The translations under genes were made by a program, and so were the position numbers. 64,000 nt of DNA from Pantoea sp. Ap-967 (GTDB taxonomy: Bacteria; Pseudomonadota; Gammaproteobacteria; Pseudomonadales; Pseudomonadaceae): positions 1 through 64,000 of the forward strand of contig NZ_VWXK01000035.1 in assembly GCF_011752565.1 (NCBI RefSeq). The letters run 5' to 3'. Position 1 is the stretch's first letter; every line of letters starts with the position of its first letter. The notes under the pieces were generated by a model. It saw only the letters and a program-made list of their open reading frames with translations. It was not told where the DNA came from and did not search any database. Positions 24,396 to 33,777 of this stretch are shown here, one piece after another.

Positions 24396-24444
24396 GCGAT
24401 CATACCAGCCCCAGGTGAAAATTGCGTGAAGTGTGTCATCCCCC

Positions 24445-24472
24445 TGTAGAAGCGGGCTTGCCCCGCGAAAAT
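24445..24472. repeat. Single REP element
   Basis: CTGTAGAAGCGGGCTTGCCC followed by CGCGAAAA is a single REP unit between the mntP leader and the siderophore receptor promoter. Confidence 0.8.
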
Positions 24473-24524
24473 ACCGACCCCGATGGCAACCGGTATCTGG
24501 TACACCAGTACACCTTAAAAAGAA

Positions 24525-24546
24525 TGCATTTGATAATGATTCGTAG
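24525..24546 (+). promoter_or_regulatory. Possible Fur box upstream of the siderophore receptor
   Basis: GCATTTGATAATGATTCG, about 60 bases before the receptor start, keeps the GATAATGAT core of the Fur consensus with several mismatches in the second half. The position and the regulated gene both fit iron repression. Confidence 0.6.
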
Positions 24547-24605
24547 TAGTGTCGCGCCGTTTTCCTACACCCTCCTTCAGCGCCCTACTCCAGGATCGTA
24601 CGTCG

Positions 24606-26741
24606 ATGCGTCGCACATTCGTTTCGCTTTGTGTGCTTCATGCTGTTTCCCCGCTGGCTTTCGCCGAGCCCGACTCACTCAACGAGCCGGCCCAGATCGA
24701 ACTCCAGGCCCTGAGCATCACCAGCAGCGCCGACAGCGAGCGCGCCGACAGCCCGGTGGAAGGCTACAAGGCCAGCCGTTCGGCCAGCGCCACCCGCACC
24801 GACACGGCCTTGCACGAAACCCCGCAGTCGGTCAGCGTGGTGTCCAAGGATGTGCTCACCGACACCGGTGCCACGCGCCTGCAGGACGGCCTGGACTATG
24901 CCGGCGGCGTTGGCCGTGCCAACAACTTCGGCGGCCAGGGCCTGACCACCTTCACGGTGCGCGGTTTCACCACCGGCGAGTTCTACCGCAACGGCTTTCC
25001 GATCAACCGCGGCTACCCCAACGCCCCCGACGCCAATACCGTCGAGCGCCTGGAGGTGATTCGCGGCCCGGCCAGCAGCCTGTACGGCCGTGGCGACCCC
25101 GGTGGCACGTTCAACGTGGTCAGCAAACAGCCGCTGAGCGAGCCCAAGGTAACCCTGGGCAGCCAGCTCGACGACCAGGGCATGCACCGCGCCACCCTCG
25201 ACGCCACCGGCCCGCTCAACAGCGACGGCTCGCTGGCCTACCGCTTGAACGTGCTGGGTGAAGGGGGCGACAGCTTCCGCGACGATGTTGAAAGCGAACG
25301 CTACGACGTTGCACCGGTGATCAGCTGGCAGGTGAACGACGCCACGAAGATCATCTTCGAAGGCGACTTCATGCGTAACAATCACCCGCTGGACCGCGGC
25401 CTGACCCGCCTGCCCGGCCAGCGCGGCACGGCCTCACGCGACACCAACATCTGGGAAAAAGGCAGCGACAACCTGCTGCACAACGACAACGACATGGCCC
25501 AGCTGCGCTTCGAGCACCAGCTCAACGACAATTGGGCGCTGGGCGGTGGCCTGCAGTGGCTGGACGGCTCGCTCAAGGGCAATGCCGTGGAAGCCAACGG
25601 CCTGCAGGCCGATGGCCACACCCTGGGGCGCAACTTCAACTACCGCAAGCTGCAATGGACTGACCGCGACTACCAGCTCAACCTCACCGGCCACTTCGAC
25701 ACCGGCGGATTCGCCCATACCCTGCTGACCGGCGTGGAATACGAAGACTACGACTACAACTCGATCATCCTGCGCTCGGCCGCAGGGGCGGCGGCCTACC
25801 CGATCGACATCTTCGACCCGGTACTGGGCCAGGCGCGCCCTGCCCTGACCCGCACCACCACTCACGACAAGGAAAACCTCAAGACCTGGGCAGCCTTCGT
25901 CCAGGACCAGGTGGCCCTCACCGAGCGGCTGAAAGTGCTGGCCGGGGTGCGCTTCGAGCGCTTCGAACATGACTACGACAACAAGCTCAACAACGCCGGC
26001 GACTTCACCAAGGGTGAAAACGGCGTTACCCCGCGCCTGGGCGTGGTCTACGACCTGACCGACACCGTGGCCGTGTATGCCAACACCGCCCGCTCGTTCA
26101 AGCCCAACAGCGGCGCCAGCCTGCAAGGCACCGGCTTCGACCCGGAGAAAGGCAAGTCGTATGAACTGGGCGTGAAGTGGGAGGCGCTGGACCGCCAGCT
26201 GAGCATCGACGCGGCGATCTACCACATCGTCAAGGAAAACGTGCTGACCCGCGACCCGAACGACCCGAGCGGCACCTACAGCGTGGCGGCCGGCGAAGTG
26301 CGCAGCCGTGGCCTGGACATCAACATCGCCGGCAACCTGACCCCCGAGTGGCGGGTGATCGGCGGCTATGCCTATGTGGATGCCGAGGTGACCAAGGACA
26401 ATACCCTGCCCACCGGTACGCACCTTGCAAACATCCCGCGCAACAGCTTCAGCCTGCTGAACACCTATGAGTTCCAGGACGGGCTGGCCAAGGGCCTGGG
26501 GTTGGGGGTGGGTGTGAAGTATGTGGACGATCGCGCCGGGCAAACGGCGGCGAGCACCTACACCATGGAGCGCTACAGCGTGGTTGACCTGCTCAGCTTC
26601 TATAAGGTCAACGAGCACGTGCGCTTGAACCTGGACGTGAAGAACCTGTTCAACAAGGGGTATGACGAAGGAGCATTCAATACCTACGTGTACCCGGGTG
26701 CGCCGCGGACGGTGCAGGCTGGGGTTTCCTACACGTTCTAA
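24606..26741 (+). CDS. TonB-dependent siderophore receptor
   Basis: This 711-aa outer-membrane receptor has a signal peptide (MRRTFVSLCVLHAVSPLAFA), a plug domain (about aa 50-160, TPQSVSVVSKDVL and VERLEVIRGPASSLYGRG) and a 22-strand barrel ending in aromatic VSYTF. There is no N-terminal signalling (STN) domain, so it is not a FecA/FpvA-type transducer. ATG 24606 follows AGGATCGTACGTCG and sits at the signal peptide; the upstream ATG 24549 lies close to the possible Fur box and was not used. The family resembles ferrioxamine/ferrichrome-type receptors but the ligand cannot be named. No sigma/anti-sigma pair or siderophore synthesis genes are adjacent. Confidence 0.93.
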   Translation: MRRTFVSLCVLHAVSPLAFAEPDSLNEPAQIELQALSITSSADSERADSPVEGYKASRSASATRTDTALHETPQSVSVVSKDVLTDTGATRLQDGLDYAGGVGRANNFGGQGLTTFTVRGFTTGEFYRNGFPINRGYPNAPDANTVERLEVIRGPASSLYGRGDPGGTFNVVSKQPLSEPKVTLGSQLDDQGMHRATLDATGPLNSDGSLAYRLNVLGEGGDSFRDDVESERYDVAPVISWQVNDATKIIFEGDFMRNNHPLDRGLTRLPGQRGTASRDTNIWEKGSDNLLHNDNDMAQLRFEHQLNDNWALGGGLQWLDGSLKGNAVEANGLQADGHTLGRNFNYRKLQWTDRDYQLNLTGHFDTGGFAHTLLTGVEYEDYDYNSIILRSAAGAAAYPIDIFDPVLGQARPALTRTTTHDKENLKTWAAFVQDQVALTERLKVLAGVRFERFEHDYDNKLNNAGDFTKGENGVTPRLGVVYDLTDTVAVYANTARSFKPNSGASLQGTGFDPEKGKSYELGVKWEALDRQLSIDAAIYHIVKENVLTRDPNDPSGTYSVAAGEVRSRGLDINIAGNLTPEWRVIGGYAYVDAEVTKDNTLPTGTHLANIPRNSFSLLNTYEFQDGLAKGLGLGVGVKYVDDRAGQTAASTYTMERYSVVDLLSFYKVNEHVRLNLDVKNLFNKGYDEGAFNTYVYPGAPRTVQAGVSYTF

Positions 26742-26749
26742 GGGGGATG

Positions 26750-26832
26750 GGGCCGCTTTGCGGCCCATCGCGACCTGTGGTCGCTCCTACCAGGGGATTG
26801 CGCTCAGGGTGGGTAGGAGCGAGCGCAGCCCC
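26750..26832. repeat. Hairpin and REP-like pair after the receptor gene
   Basis: GGGGCCGCTTTGCGGCCC at 26749-26766 is a strong hairpin that could end receptor transcription. It is followed by two inverted GGTAGGAGCGA half-units around a 20-base spacer. Confidence 0.75.
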
Positions 26833-26836
26833 AGCG

Positions 26837-27358
26837 TCAGAAGCCTTTGCTATAGAACAGCGAGTACGACTCGATGCCATCGTTCGGCTGCTTGAGGCCG
26901 GCATTGGAATAGTGAATGGCGCGAATCCCCACTTTCTGCTCAGCCGGCAGCTTCAGGCCAAAGCCGATACGGTCCTCGAAGTTGACCGACGACCCCAAGC
27001 GCTGGTCACCCACCTCGGTCTTGGAGAACGCCGCCAGGCCAATACCCGCCTCGATGTACGGGGTGTAGGTGAAACCGCTGAACTCATAGGTGAACACCGG
27101 ACTGAACGACAGCGAATGAGCCCCGCTGGCATCGCCACCTTCCCAGTAGGTGTAGCCAGCATCCCAGTAGCCGCTCAGGAAACCCGTACTGCTCTCCAGC
27201 CATTTCTTGTCCCAGTCGAACGACATGCCGATACGGTAGGTCATGTCGCCCTGGCTGGTGGCCCCAACGGCACCGGAAATCTGGGCAGCCTGGGCCAGGT
27301 TGGCCCCGGCAAAGGCGAGCACGGCGGCGGCCAGCGACGCGGCGAGACGAGTTTTCAT
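26837..27358 (-). CDS. pagL: Lipid A 3-O-deacylase PagL
   Basis: This 173-aa outer-membrane beta-barrel enzyme removes the 3-O acyl chain of lipid A. It has a signal peptide (MKTRLAASLAAAVLAFAGANLAQA). The catalytic residues sit at His149 and Ser151 (IHYSNAG) and Glu163 (GIESYS), the same positions as in the P. aeruginosa PagL precursor. It ends in aromatic SKGF. The start is ATG 27358 with AGGAGA eight bases upstream; the TTG one codon earlier is not needed. It is a single gene convergent with the siderophore receptor. Confidence 0.95.
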   Translation of the reverse strand: MKTRLAASLAAAVLAFAGANLAQAAQISGAVGATSQGDMTYRIGMSFDWDKKWLESSTGFLSGYWDAGYTYWEGGDASGAHSLSFSPVFTYEFSGFTYTPYIEAGIGLAAFSKTEVGDQRLGSSVNFEDRIGFGLKLPAEQKVGIRAIHYSNAGLKQPNDGIESYSLFYSKGF

Positions 27359-27537
27359 CAATGACTTCTCCTGATGGTCAACGCAGGCAAACGGAGGCTC
27401 GTGCCTCTCGATTTATCACCGTGACTGGCACATCCAGCCCAGTCACAAGAAGTAATACTTCTATGATTATTGTCCAGTAAATCAGAAATATGAAGGTGAA
27501 TGCCACGATTGGCTATTTTCGCCTGCTATTGACCCTG

Positions 27538-27592
27538 CCATTCGATCATAAGGCCCGCCCCTGGCGGAGTACACATGTACTCCGCCCGGGCG
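27538..27592 (-). terminator. Probable terminator hairpin
   Basis: GGCGGAGTACACATGTACTCC followed by GCC is a near-perfect hairpin just after the stop of the small periplasmic protein gene. The T-tract is poor. Confidence 0.6.
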
Positions 27593-27598
27593 CTTCGA

Positions 27599-28051
27599 TC
27601 AATGCCAGTTCAAGCTGGCGGTTGCCGGGCTACTGCCGTTCACCGTGACCATTTGCTGGACGGTACTGCCGTTGGCATCGCCAATCACTTTGTATTTGCC
27701 TGGAGGCAACTGCACGTACAACAGCGGGCCGGCATCCTGCACGTTCAGCACCGTCTTACCTTGGGCATTCTGGATATCCACGGCGGCGCCGCTTTCGAAT
27801 TGGCCGTGGGCGCCGGTCGACAGTTCGACATGCAGGTTGTAGCCCTTGGTGTGGCGCAAGGCGTTGGCCTCATCCTGGCCGATGCCGCCCTCCAGGTAAC
27901 GCACGCCGTTCTGCTGTTGCGGTTGCAACTGCACGGCTTGCATGTCGATGGGGGCATTGTGGTCGTCCACTTCTGCAGCGGCGGCCAGGGTCCAGGGCAG
28001 CGCCAGTGCGATCAGCAGCGTGGCGCCCAAGGCATAGTGATGGTTACGCAT
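27599..28051 (-). CDS. Small periplasmic protein of unknown function, carboxypeptidase-regulatory-like fold
   Basis: This 150-aa protein has a signal peptide (MRNHHYALGATLLIALALPW, ending near AAA-AEV). The mature part has short beta-rich segments and a PPGKYKVIGDANGSTVQQMV stretch, typical of carboxypeptidase-regulatory-like or PEGA-like domains that bind cell-wall or envelope ligands. There are no catalytic motifs and no Cys pairs. ATG 28051 has a perfect AAGGAGGAG site seven bases upstream; a longer start would add an unlikely N-terminus. The neighbours give no clue to its role. Confidence 0.8.
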   Translation of the reverse strand: MRNHHYALGATLLIALALPWTLAAAAEVDDHNAPIDMQAVQLQPQQQNGVRYLEGGIGQDEANALRHTKGYNLHVELSTGAHGQFESGAAVDIQNAQGKTVLNVQDAGPLLYVQLPPGKYKVIGDANGSTVQQMVTVNGSSPATASLNWH

Positions 28052-28111
28052 GGTCAGCTCCTCCTTCAGGAGATGGCTTACCTTAGCTTTGACCCCGCCC
28101 AACGCCGGCGT

Positions 28112-28984
28112 TCATGCCGCTCGCCGTTCTTCGAGAAGTTTCACGAACATGCTCAGGCTGCGCGATACCGTGCCACGGCGCCACACCAGCCAGGTCTTGA
28201 GGTAGCGGAAATCTTCCTGCATCGGCCAGGCGCTTACCGTGCTGCAACCGGGCATGTTGTCGAGCATGCTGCGCGGCAGCATGGCAAGCCCTGCACCTGC
28301 ACTGACGCAGGCGAGCATGCCGTGGTACGACTCCATCTCGTGGATCTTGCCCGGCACGGCCTGGTCCTGGACGAACCAGTTCTCGAAGTGGTGGCGGTAC
28401 GAGCAGTTGGCGCGGAAGGCGTAGATGCTGGCGCCGTTGACGTCTTGGGCGCGGGCCACCGGCGGGTGGTTGAGCGGCGAGATCACCACCATTTCCTCTT
28501 CGAACACCGGCATGCCCTCAAGCGTTGGGTGCAGCACCGGGCCGTCGACGAATGCCGCCACCAGGCGCCCGGACAAAACGCCTTCGAGCATGGTCCCGGA
28601 GGGCCCGGTGGAAAGGTCGAGGTCGACTTTCGGGTAGCGCTGGTTGTAGGCCGCGAGCAGGGCCGGAATGCGCACCGCCGCGGTGCTTTCCAGCGAGCCG
28701 AGGGCGAAGGTGCCCTGGGGGTCCTCGCCGGCCACGGTCAAGCGGGCCTCGTGCACCAGGTCGAGGATACGCCGGGTGTATTCGAGGAAGTTCCAGCCCG
28801 CCGGAGACAGGCGCAGGCGGCTTTTCTCGCGAATGAACAGCTCGACGCCCAGGTCTTCCTCCAACTGCTTGATGCGCGTGGTCAGGTTCGACGGCACCCG
28901 GTGGATATGCTGGGCGGCAGCGCTGATGCTGCCTTGCTCGGCCACGGCCTTGAAGATTTCCAGTTGCACCAGGTCCACAGTCAT
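28112..28984 (-). CDS. LysR-family regulator (PtrR/YneJ-like)
   Basis: This 290-aa regulator has a winged helix at aa 3-62 (FKAVAEQGSISAAAQHIHRV, SNLTTRIKQLEEDLG) and a PBP2-type effector domain (aa 90-285). It is divergent from the succinate-semialdehyde dehydrogenase gene with 101 bases between, the same arrangement as ptrR-sad in enterobacteria. Control of that gene by a putrescine- or GABA-derived signal is inferred. The SNLTTRIKQ helix is typical of the PtrR/PutR-like subgroup. The start is ATG 28984. Confidence 0.92.
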   Translation of the reverse strand: MTVDLVQLEIFKAVAEQGSISAAAQHIHRVPSNLTTRIKQLEEDLGVELFIREKSRLRLSPAGWNFLEYTRRILDLVHEARLTVAGEDPQGTFALGSLESTAAVRIPALLAAYNQRYPKVDLDLSTGPSGTMLEGVLSGRLVAAFVDGPVLHPTLEGMPVFEEEMVVISPLNHPPVARAQDVNGASIYAFRANCSYRHHFENWFVQDQAVPGKIHEMESYHGMLACVSAGAGLAMLPRSMLDNMPGCSTVSAWPMQEDFRYLKTWLVWRRGTVSRSLSMFVKLLEERRAA

Positions 28985-29085
28985 TCTCCAAACGTGAATG
29001 TTTCGCTCATTATTATTCAGTTTTCAATAAAGCTGTAGCCCACTAGTCTGGCGTCACTGATTAACAACAACGAGAGTGCCCTGCC

Positions 29086-30471
29086 ATGAGTGCGATCAGC
29101 AGCCTGACCCACGCCATCTCCGTCGACCCGCACAGCGGCGAACAGATTGGCGCCTATCCCTTCGACACCGACACCGCACTGGAAGCGGCGTTGCAACGTG
29201 CCAAGGCTGGCTACCGCCAGTGGCGCCAAGTGTCGCTGGGTCAGCGCAGCGAAGCCCTGCTCGCCCTGGCCAGCACCCTGGAAGCCAAGGCCGAGGCCTT
29301 CGCGCAGATGATCAGCCGGGAAATCGGCAAGCCAATCAGCCAGGCCCGCGGTGAAGTGGCCAAGTGCGTTGGCCTGTGCCGATGGTATGCCGAGCACGGC
29401 CCGGCGATGCTCGCCGCCGAACCAACCCAGGTCGAGAAAGCCCGCATCGAGTACCGCCCGCTGGGCCCGATCCTGGCGGTGATGCCGTGGAACTTCCCGA
29501 TCTGGCAGGTGCTGCGTGGCGCAGTGCCGGCCATTCTGGCGGGCAACACCTACGTGCTCAAGCATGCGCCGAACGTAATGGGCAGCGCCTACCTGCTGGG
29601 TGAGCTGTTCAAGGACGCCGGCCTGCCCGAGGGCGTGTTCGAGGTGCTGAACGTTACCCCCGACGGCGTCACTCGCGCCATCAACGACCCGCGTATCGCC
29701 GCCGTGACCCTGACCGGCAGCGTGCGTGCCGGCATGGCCATCGGCGCCCAAGCGGGCGCTGCGCTGAAAAAGTGCGTGCTGGAACTGGGCGGCTCCGACC
29801 CGTTCATCGTGCTGGCCGATGCCGACCTGGACGCTGCCGTGCAAGCCGCCGTGATCGGCCGCTACCAGAACACCGGCCAGGTGTGCGCCGCGGCCAAGCG
29901 CCTGATCATCGAAGAAAGCGTGGCGCAGGCGTTCACCGAGAAGTTCGTTGAAGCCACGCGCAAGCTGAAGGTGGGCAACCCGCTGGAAGACGACACCTAC
30001 ATCGGCCCGATGGCCCGTTACGACCTGCGTGACGAGCTCGATGGCCAGGTGCAGGCGACCCTTGCCGAAGGCGCTACCCTGCTGCTGGGCGGCAACAAGG
30101 TCGAGGGCGTGGGCAACTTCTACGCACCGACCGTGTTCGCCAACGTCACCCCGGACATGACCGCGTTCAAGCAGGAGCTGTTCGGCCCGGTGGCGGCGAT
30201 CATCACCGCCCGTGACGCCGACCATGCGGTGGAACTGGCCAACGACAGTGAGTTCGGCCTGGCCTCGACCATCTACACCGCCGACTACGCACTGGCCGAG
30301 CGCATGACCGCAGCGCTGGATACCGGGGGCGTGTTCATCAACGGCTACTGCGCGTCCGACCCCCGTGTGGCGTTCGGTGGTGTGAAGAAGAGCGGGTTTG
30401 GGCGGGAACTGTCGCACTTTGGCGTGCGCGAGTTCACCAATGCGCAGACCGTGTGGCTGGACCGTAACTGA
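29086..30471 (+). CDS. sad: NAD-dependent succinate-semialdehyde dehydrogenase (Sad/YneI type)
   Basis: This 461-aa cytosolic aldehyde dehydrogenase should oxidise succinate semialdehyde to succinate in GABA/putrescine breakdown. Visible catalytic features are Asn136 (MPWNFPIW), Glu233 (VLELGGSDPF) and the nucleophile Cys267 (NTGQVCAA), plus the Rossmann GSVRAG motif near aa 211. The shorter length and FAG-less GRELSHFGV end are typical of the YneI branch rather than GabD. ATG 29086 follows GAGAGTGCCCTGCC. The divergent LysR gene and the polyamine genes 3 kb away support the pathway. Confidence 0.95.
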   Translation: MSAISSLTHAISVDPHSGEQIGAYPFDTDTALEAALQRAKAGYRQWRQVSLGQRSEALLALASTLEAKAEAFAQMISREIGKPISQARGEVAKCVGLCRWYAEHGPAMLAAEPTQVEKARIEYRPLGPILAVMPWNFPIWQVLRGAVPAILAGNTYVLKHAPNVMGSAYLLGELFKDAGLPEGVFEVLNVTPDGVTRAINDPRIAAVTLTGSVRAGMAIGAQAGAALKKCVLELGGSDPFIVLADADLDAAVQAAVIGRYQNTGQVCAAAKRLIIEESVAQAFTEKFVEATRKLKVGNPLEDDTYIGPMARYDLRDELDGQVQATLAEGATLLLGGNKVEGVGNFYAPTVFANVTPDMTAFKQELFGPVAAIITARDADHAVELANDSEFGLASTIYTADYALAERMTAALDTGGVFINGYCASDPRVAFGGVKKSGFGRELSHFGVREFTNAQTVWLDRN

Positions 30472-30477
30472 TCTGGT

Positions 30478-30597
30478 ACCGGGGCCGCTTCGCGGCCCAT
30501 CGCGGGGCAAGCCCGCTCCTACACCGATTTGCGCTGCTTCGCGCTACCTGTAGGAGCGGGCTTGCCCCGCGAAGGGCTGCAAGGCAGCCCCGGCACG
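30478..30597. repeat. Terminator-like hairpin with inverted REP pair
   Basis: GGGGCCGCTTCGCGGCCC is followed by CGGGGCAAGCCCGCTCCTAC and the inverted copy CTGTAGGAGCGGGCTTGCCC. A GGGCTGCAAGGCAGCCC hairpin ends the block. It lies between convergent genes and may stop both transcripts. Confidence 0.88.
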
Positions 30598-30598
30598 T

Positions 30599-32512
30599 TT
30601 AACCCCGAACCTGGTCCTTGACCCAGTCCAACATCCCCCCCGGCACGATCAATTCATGCCGCGCCCGCGAGCACGCGGTGTACAACCCCGCCAACATCCG
30701 CGCCCGCTCATTGCGGTTGCCCGCCGAACTCGGCGCCACCATCAATTCCGGCGACACCATCACCCGGGCAAACTCCATGTTCCGCACATCCCGCACCCGC
30801 CCAAGGAACAGTTTGGGCGCCTTGTCCCAGCGGTAGCGGCTCTTGGCCTTGGCGAAGTGCTCGGGGGTATAGCCCTTGCGCAGCATGCTGGCCACCGCGA
30901 CGAACGCCTTGTCATCGCCCTTGTCCTGCTCCAGCGCCTGCCAGCTCGGGTAGCGGAACAGCATCGGGTGCCGCGCCCGGGTGCCGTAGCGGTACAGCTC
31001 GATGCAGTCTTCGACGAACAATTCGAAGTCCTTGCGCGCACCTTGGAGCAGCACGAACGGCACGCCCTGGTGGGTCAGGCGCTGGAACCAGCCGAACAGG
31101 CCCCACTCGTCATCGACGATCAAGGCGGTTGGCTGTTCAGGCACCGCCACGGTGTCGAAGAAGCTGACCCGCGTGTAATGCTCGGCACTGCCGCTGAAGG
31201 CCGCCTGGATCGCCGCTGGGTGGGCCTGGATCAATGGGTTGAGCACGCCGTCCATTGCAGGCCCGGCGCGCAGGGAGTGGTCGATGCAGCGCTGGCGGAT
31301 GAAGCTGCCGTGGTGCGGGCTCAGGCCATTGAGGTTCTGCAGTTCGTCGCCCAGGGCAATGACCGCCTGCGGGGTGCGGTCGAGCACCGCGAGCATCGGC
31401 GCGGACAGCTCGTGGGCTTCATCGACGATGACATGGCTGTAACGGCTGTCGATCACCTCGGCGGTCAACGACAGCAGTTTGATCCGGTGGTAATCGCGCA
31501 CCGGCAGTTGAATCTCCCGCGCCGAAGGGCGAATCAGCTCTTGCCAGTACAGGCGGGCCTTTTCCAGCAGCACCTCCTGGTCCAGCGGTGTGGTTCCCGG
31601 CCCCGCCCAGGGCAAGTGGTGCAGCTGCAGCTGGGTATCGCCACTGCGGCAAAAGCTGCGCACGGCCTTGATGCACAGGGCCACTACATCGTGCGCGGCC
31701 AGCGGGCCGATGTCGGGGATGCCCAGCCAGCGCACCACCTGCGCCTCCTGCGGGCGCCAGGAGCGCTTGGTGCGGTAGGGGTCGCGCAGGCGCCAGCCGT
31801 TGCTGGTGAGGTCGCGGTTGAGGATTTCGTCAGCCAGCTGGCCAAAGGTCAGTGCGGTATAGGCTGCAGCGTCCTTGACCCGTGCCTGCAAGGCCCGCAG
31901 CTGGCCTTCGGTGAGGGCCAGCAGCAGGGTGCGCTGGGGGTCGAGTACGCGGGCGAACTGGTGGATGAGAAAGGTCTTGCCGGTGCCGGCAAAACCCTGC
32001 ACGGCCACCGACTCGTCGACGCCGGAAAGGAATTCGCGCAACAGGCGGTTCTGCTGGTCGCTGAGCATCAGGTCGCTGGCCAATGACGGCAGGTGAACCG
32101 GGTGCAAGGGTGTTACACGCTGACGGTAGCGGTCAGCGAACTGGAAATTCCACTGACCCTCTTCGTCCTGTAGCTCGTCGGCCTGGTAGGCGACTTCGGC
32201 CGACAACAGGCCAACCCCGTTCTCGCCCAGCATGCCCAACCCCATGGCGAACGCCTCGCTGTCGAAATGCTGCGCCACCTGCCCTTGGAAGCGCCCGGGC
32301 GCGGCCTGCTCCACCTCATTGGCGATGCGCACGATTTCGGCGAACCGGCGCTCCTGGGCGTCGGCCGAAGCACTGGCGGGCTGGCGCGGCAGGTTCTGCA
32401 CGAACAGTACCGCGGCAGCCTGCAGCAGGCTGGCGGCCGGGAAGAAATCGGTGGCGGTGGGCACGCTGGCCAGGCGGTCGGCCTGGTCGCTGGGCAGGGG
32501 CAGGTAGAACAT
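30599..32512 (-). CDS. Superfamily 1 helicase-like ATPase
   Basis: This 637-aa protein has an unrecognised N-terminal region (aa 1-140), then a P-loop ATPase core: Walker A GFAGTGKT at aa 173-180 and Walker B VIVDEAHE near aa 385, followed by ALGDELQNLNG (motif III-like). A C-terminal UvrD-like part ends with LYTACSRARHELIV (motif VI). The start is ATG 32512 with GAGGT six bases upstream; the longer in-frame reading begins inside a REP and was rejected. Genes of this type are often labelled AAA or UvrD/REP-like helicase. Substrate and partner are unknown, and no nuclease or defence partner is adjacent. Confidence 0.88.
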   Translation of the reverse strand: MFYLPLPSDQADRLASVPTATDFFPAASLLQAAAVLFVQNLPRQPASASADAQERRFAEIVRIANEVEQAAPGRFQGQVAQHFDSEAFAMGLGMLGENGVGLLSAEVAYQADELQDEEGQWNFQFADRYRQRVTPLHPVHLPSLASDLMLSDQQNRLLREFLSGVDESVAVQGFAGTGKTFLIHQFARVLDPQRTLLLALTEGQLRALQARVKDAAAYTALTFGQLADEILNRDLTSNGWRLRDPYRTKRSWRPQEAQVVRWLGIPDIGPLAAHDVVALCIKAVRSFCRSGDTQLQLHHLPWAGPGTTPLDQEVLLEKARLYWQELIRPSAREIQLPVRDYHRIKLLSLTAEVIDSRYSHVIVDEAHELSAPMLAVLDRTPQAVIALGDELQNLNGLSPHHGSFIRQRCIDHSLRAGPAMDGVLNPLIQAHPAAIQAAFSGSAEHYTRVSFFDTVAVPEQPTALIVDDEWGLFGWFQRLTHQGVPFVLLQGARKDFELFVEDCIELYRYGTRARHPMLFRYPSWQALEQDKGDDKAFVAVASMLRKGYTPEHFAKAKSRYRWDKAPKLFLGRVRDVRNMEFARVMVSPELMVAPSSAGNRNERARMLAGLYTACSRARHELIVPGGMLDWVKDQVRG

Positions 32513-32606
32513 CGGGACCTCGGGTGGAAACTGCCGGGCACGATAGCAACTTTCCGGCGCGGATGCTGGGTTGTCTGTGCCGGCAAACCCACGGCGGCGG
32601 GCCGAC

Positions 32607-32696
32607 TGTAGGAGCGGGCTTGCCCCGCGAACACCGGCAATGCCGGTGCCATGGACCGAGGTGCCTGCTTCGCGGGTCAAGCCCGCTCCTACAAAC
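32607..32696. repeat. Inverted REP pair, overlapping the end of the AraC gene
   Basis: CTGTAGGAGCGGGCTTGCCC and the inverted CGGGTCAAGCCCGCTCCTAC flank a GCCGGCAATGCCGGTG-like hairpin. The TAG stop of the AraC-family gene (32689-32691) lies in the REP itself. Confidence 0.9.
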
Positions 32697-33627
32697 ACCT
32701 CCTATTACGATTTGCTCCATAGAAGCGAGCGCCGCTTGCGCGGCGCAAGGTTTCGCTGGGAAATTCCTTGAACAATTGCCTGTAACTCTCTGAAAATCTT
32801 CCCAAATGCCAGAACGACCAGCGCATGGCCACCTCGGCCACGGTCACCTCGCCGCCGCGCAGCAAATCGCGCCGGGCGCCATTGAGCCTGCGCAGGCGCA
32901 GCCAGTGCGCCGGTGGCATTCCGGTAAACGCCTTGAACGCCTGCTGCAACTGGCGCAGCGACACCCCCGCCACCTCGGCCAGTTCCACCAGGTTCAGCGT
33001 CTCCTCCGGGCAGTCGGCCGCCCATTCGCTGACCCGCTGCATGATGGCCCGCTCTTCCCCGCGCCGCCCCAGCGCCCCGCCCTGCAAGCGCTGGCAGGCG
33101 TTGTCGAGGATGAACAGGCAATCTTCCAGCAACTGCTCGGCCAGCGCCTGCCCCTGCAACGGGCAATCGGCCTGGCCAAGGCGGGTCAAGGTGGCGCTCA
33201 GCCAACTGCCGAACAGCGCGTTCTGGCCACTGCCCAGCGGCACCATGAACAGCCCGTCGAGCCGTTGCGGGTCGAGGCTGTGGCGGGCGAGAAACCCCTG
33301 GTCGAACACCACCGCCACTTCCTGGTAGTTCTCCGGGGTGATCCAGATGTTGCGGCTCTGCTCATTGAGCAAGTACAGGCTGTTCTCACTCTGGTCGAAG
33401 CAGAATGCCAACGACCCGCTCGGCGCGCGGAAGAACTGCTCGACCCGGGTGTTGAGCCGTTCTTCGTAAACCTCCACGCCATCGAGCCCAAGGCTGCGCA
33501 AATGGCCGCTGAAATGCCCCGGCGACATCTGCCGGTATTGCTGCTGCCAGCCAGGGGTGGCGCGCACCTGTTCAGTCACATCGCACGTATGGAAAGCCTG
33601 GACTTGCAGGGCGTTGGACGTTGTCAC
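32689..33627 (-). CDS. AraC-family regulator (EutR-like) upstream of polyamine genes
   Basis: This 312-aa regulator has a C-terminal double helix-turn-helix (about aa 195-300: LAEVAGVSLRQLQQAFKAFT and VAEVAMRWSFWHLGRFSESY). The N-terminal part shows the GHFSGHLRSLGLDGVEVYEE type of sensory domain. Translation most likely starts at GTG 33627, preceded by AGGACCTCGC. Reading further upstream would run across the opposite gene. The last few codons use REP sequence. It is divergent from the gamma-glutamylpolyamine synthetase gene with 150 bases between, so it probably regulates that operon. Confidence 0.9.
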   Translation of the reverse strand: MTTSNALQVQAFHTCDVTEQVRATPGWQQQYRQMSPGHFSGHLRSLGLDGVEVYEERLNTRVEQFFRAPSGSLAFCFDQSENSLYLLNEQSRNIWITPENYQEVAVVFDQGFLARHSLDPQRLDGLFMVPLGSGQNALFGSWLSATLTRLGQADCPLQGQALAEQLLEDCLFILDNACQRLQGGALGRRGEERAIMQRVSEWAADCPEETLNLVELAEVAGVSLRQLQQAFKAFTGMPPAHWLRLRRLNGARRDLLRGGEVTVAEVAMRWSFWHLGRFSESYRQLFKEFPSETLRRASGARFYGANRNRRCL

Positions 33628-33777
33628 GCGAGGTCCTAGTTGCACTCTTTTGGTGCATTCATTGCCGAAGAAAGTGGATAGATGGCGGCGTGAGCCTGCG
33701 CCCAAGATAGTCCCCAGTGCGTCACCTGGGAAGCGCCCTGATTGGCTCACACACAAAAACCCAACCAAGAGGTCTGT

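Noticed and set aside
24549..24605. Upstream ATG for the siderophore receptor
   Set aside because: It lies close to the possible Fur box and would place 19 residues before a textbook signal peptide.
30599..32698. Longer start (32698) for the helicase-like gene
   Set aside because: The extra 62 codons are a translated REP pair; ATG 32512 has GAGGT at the right distance.
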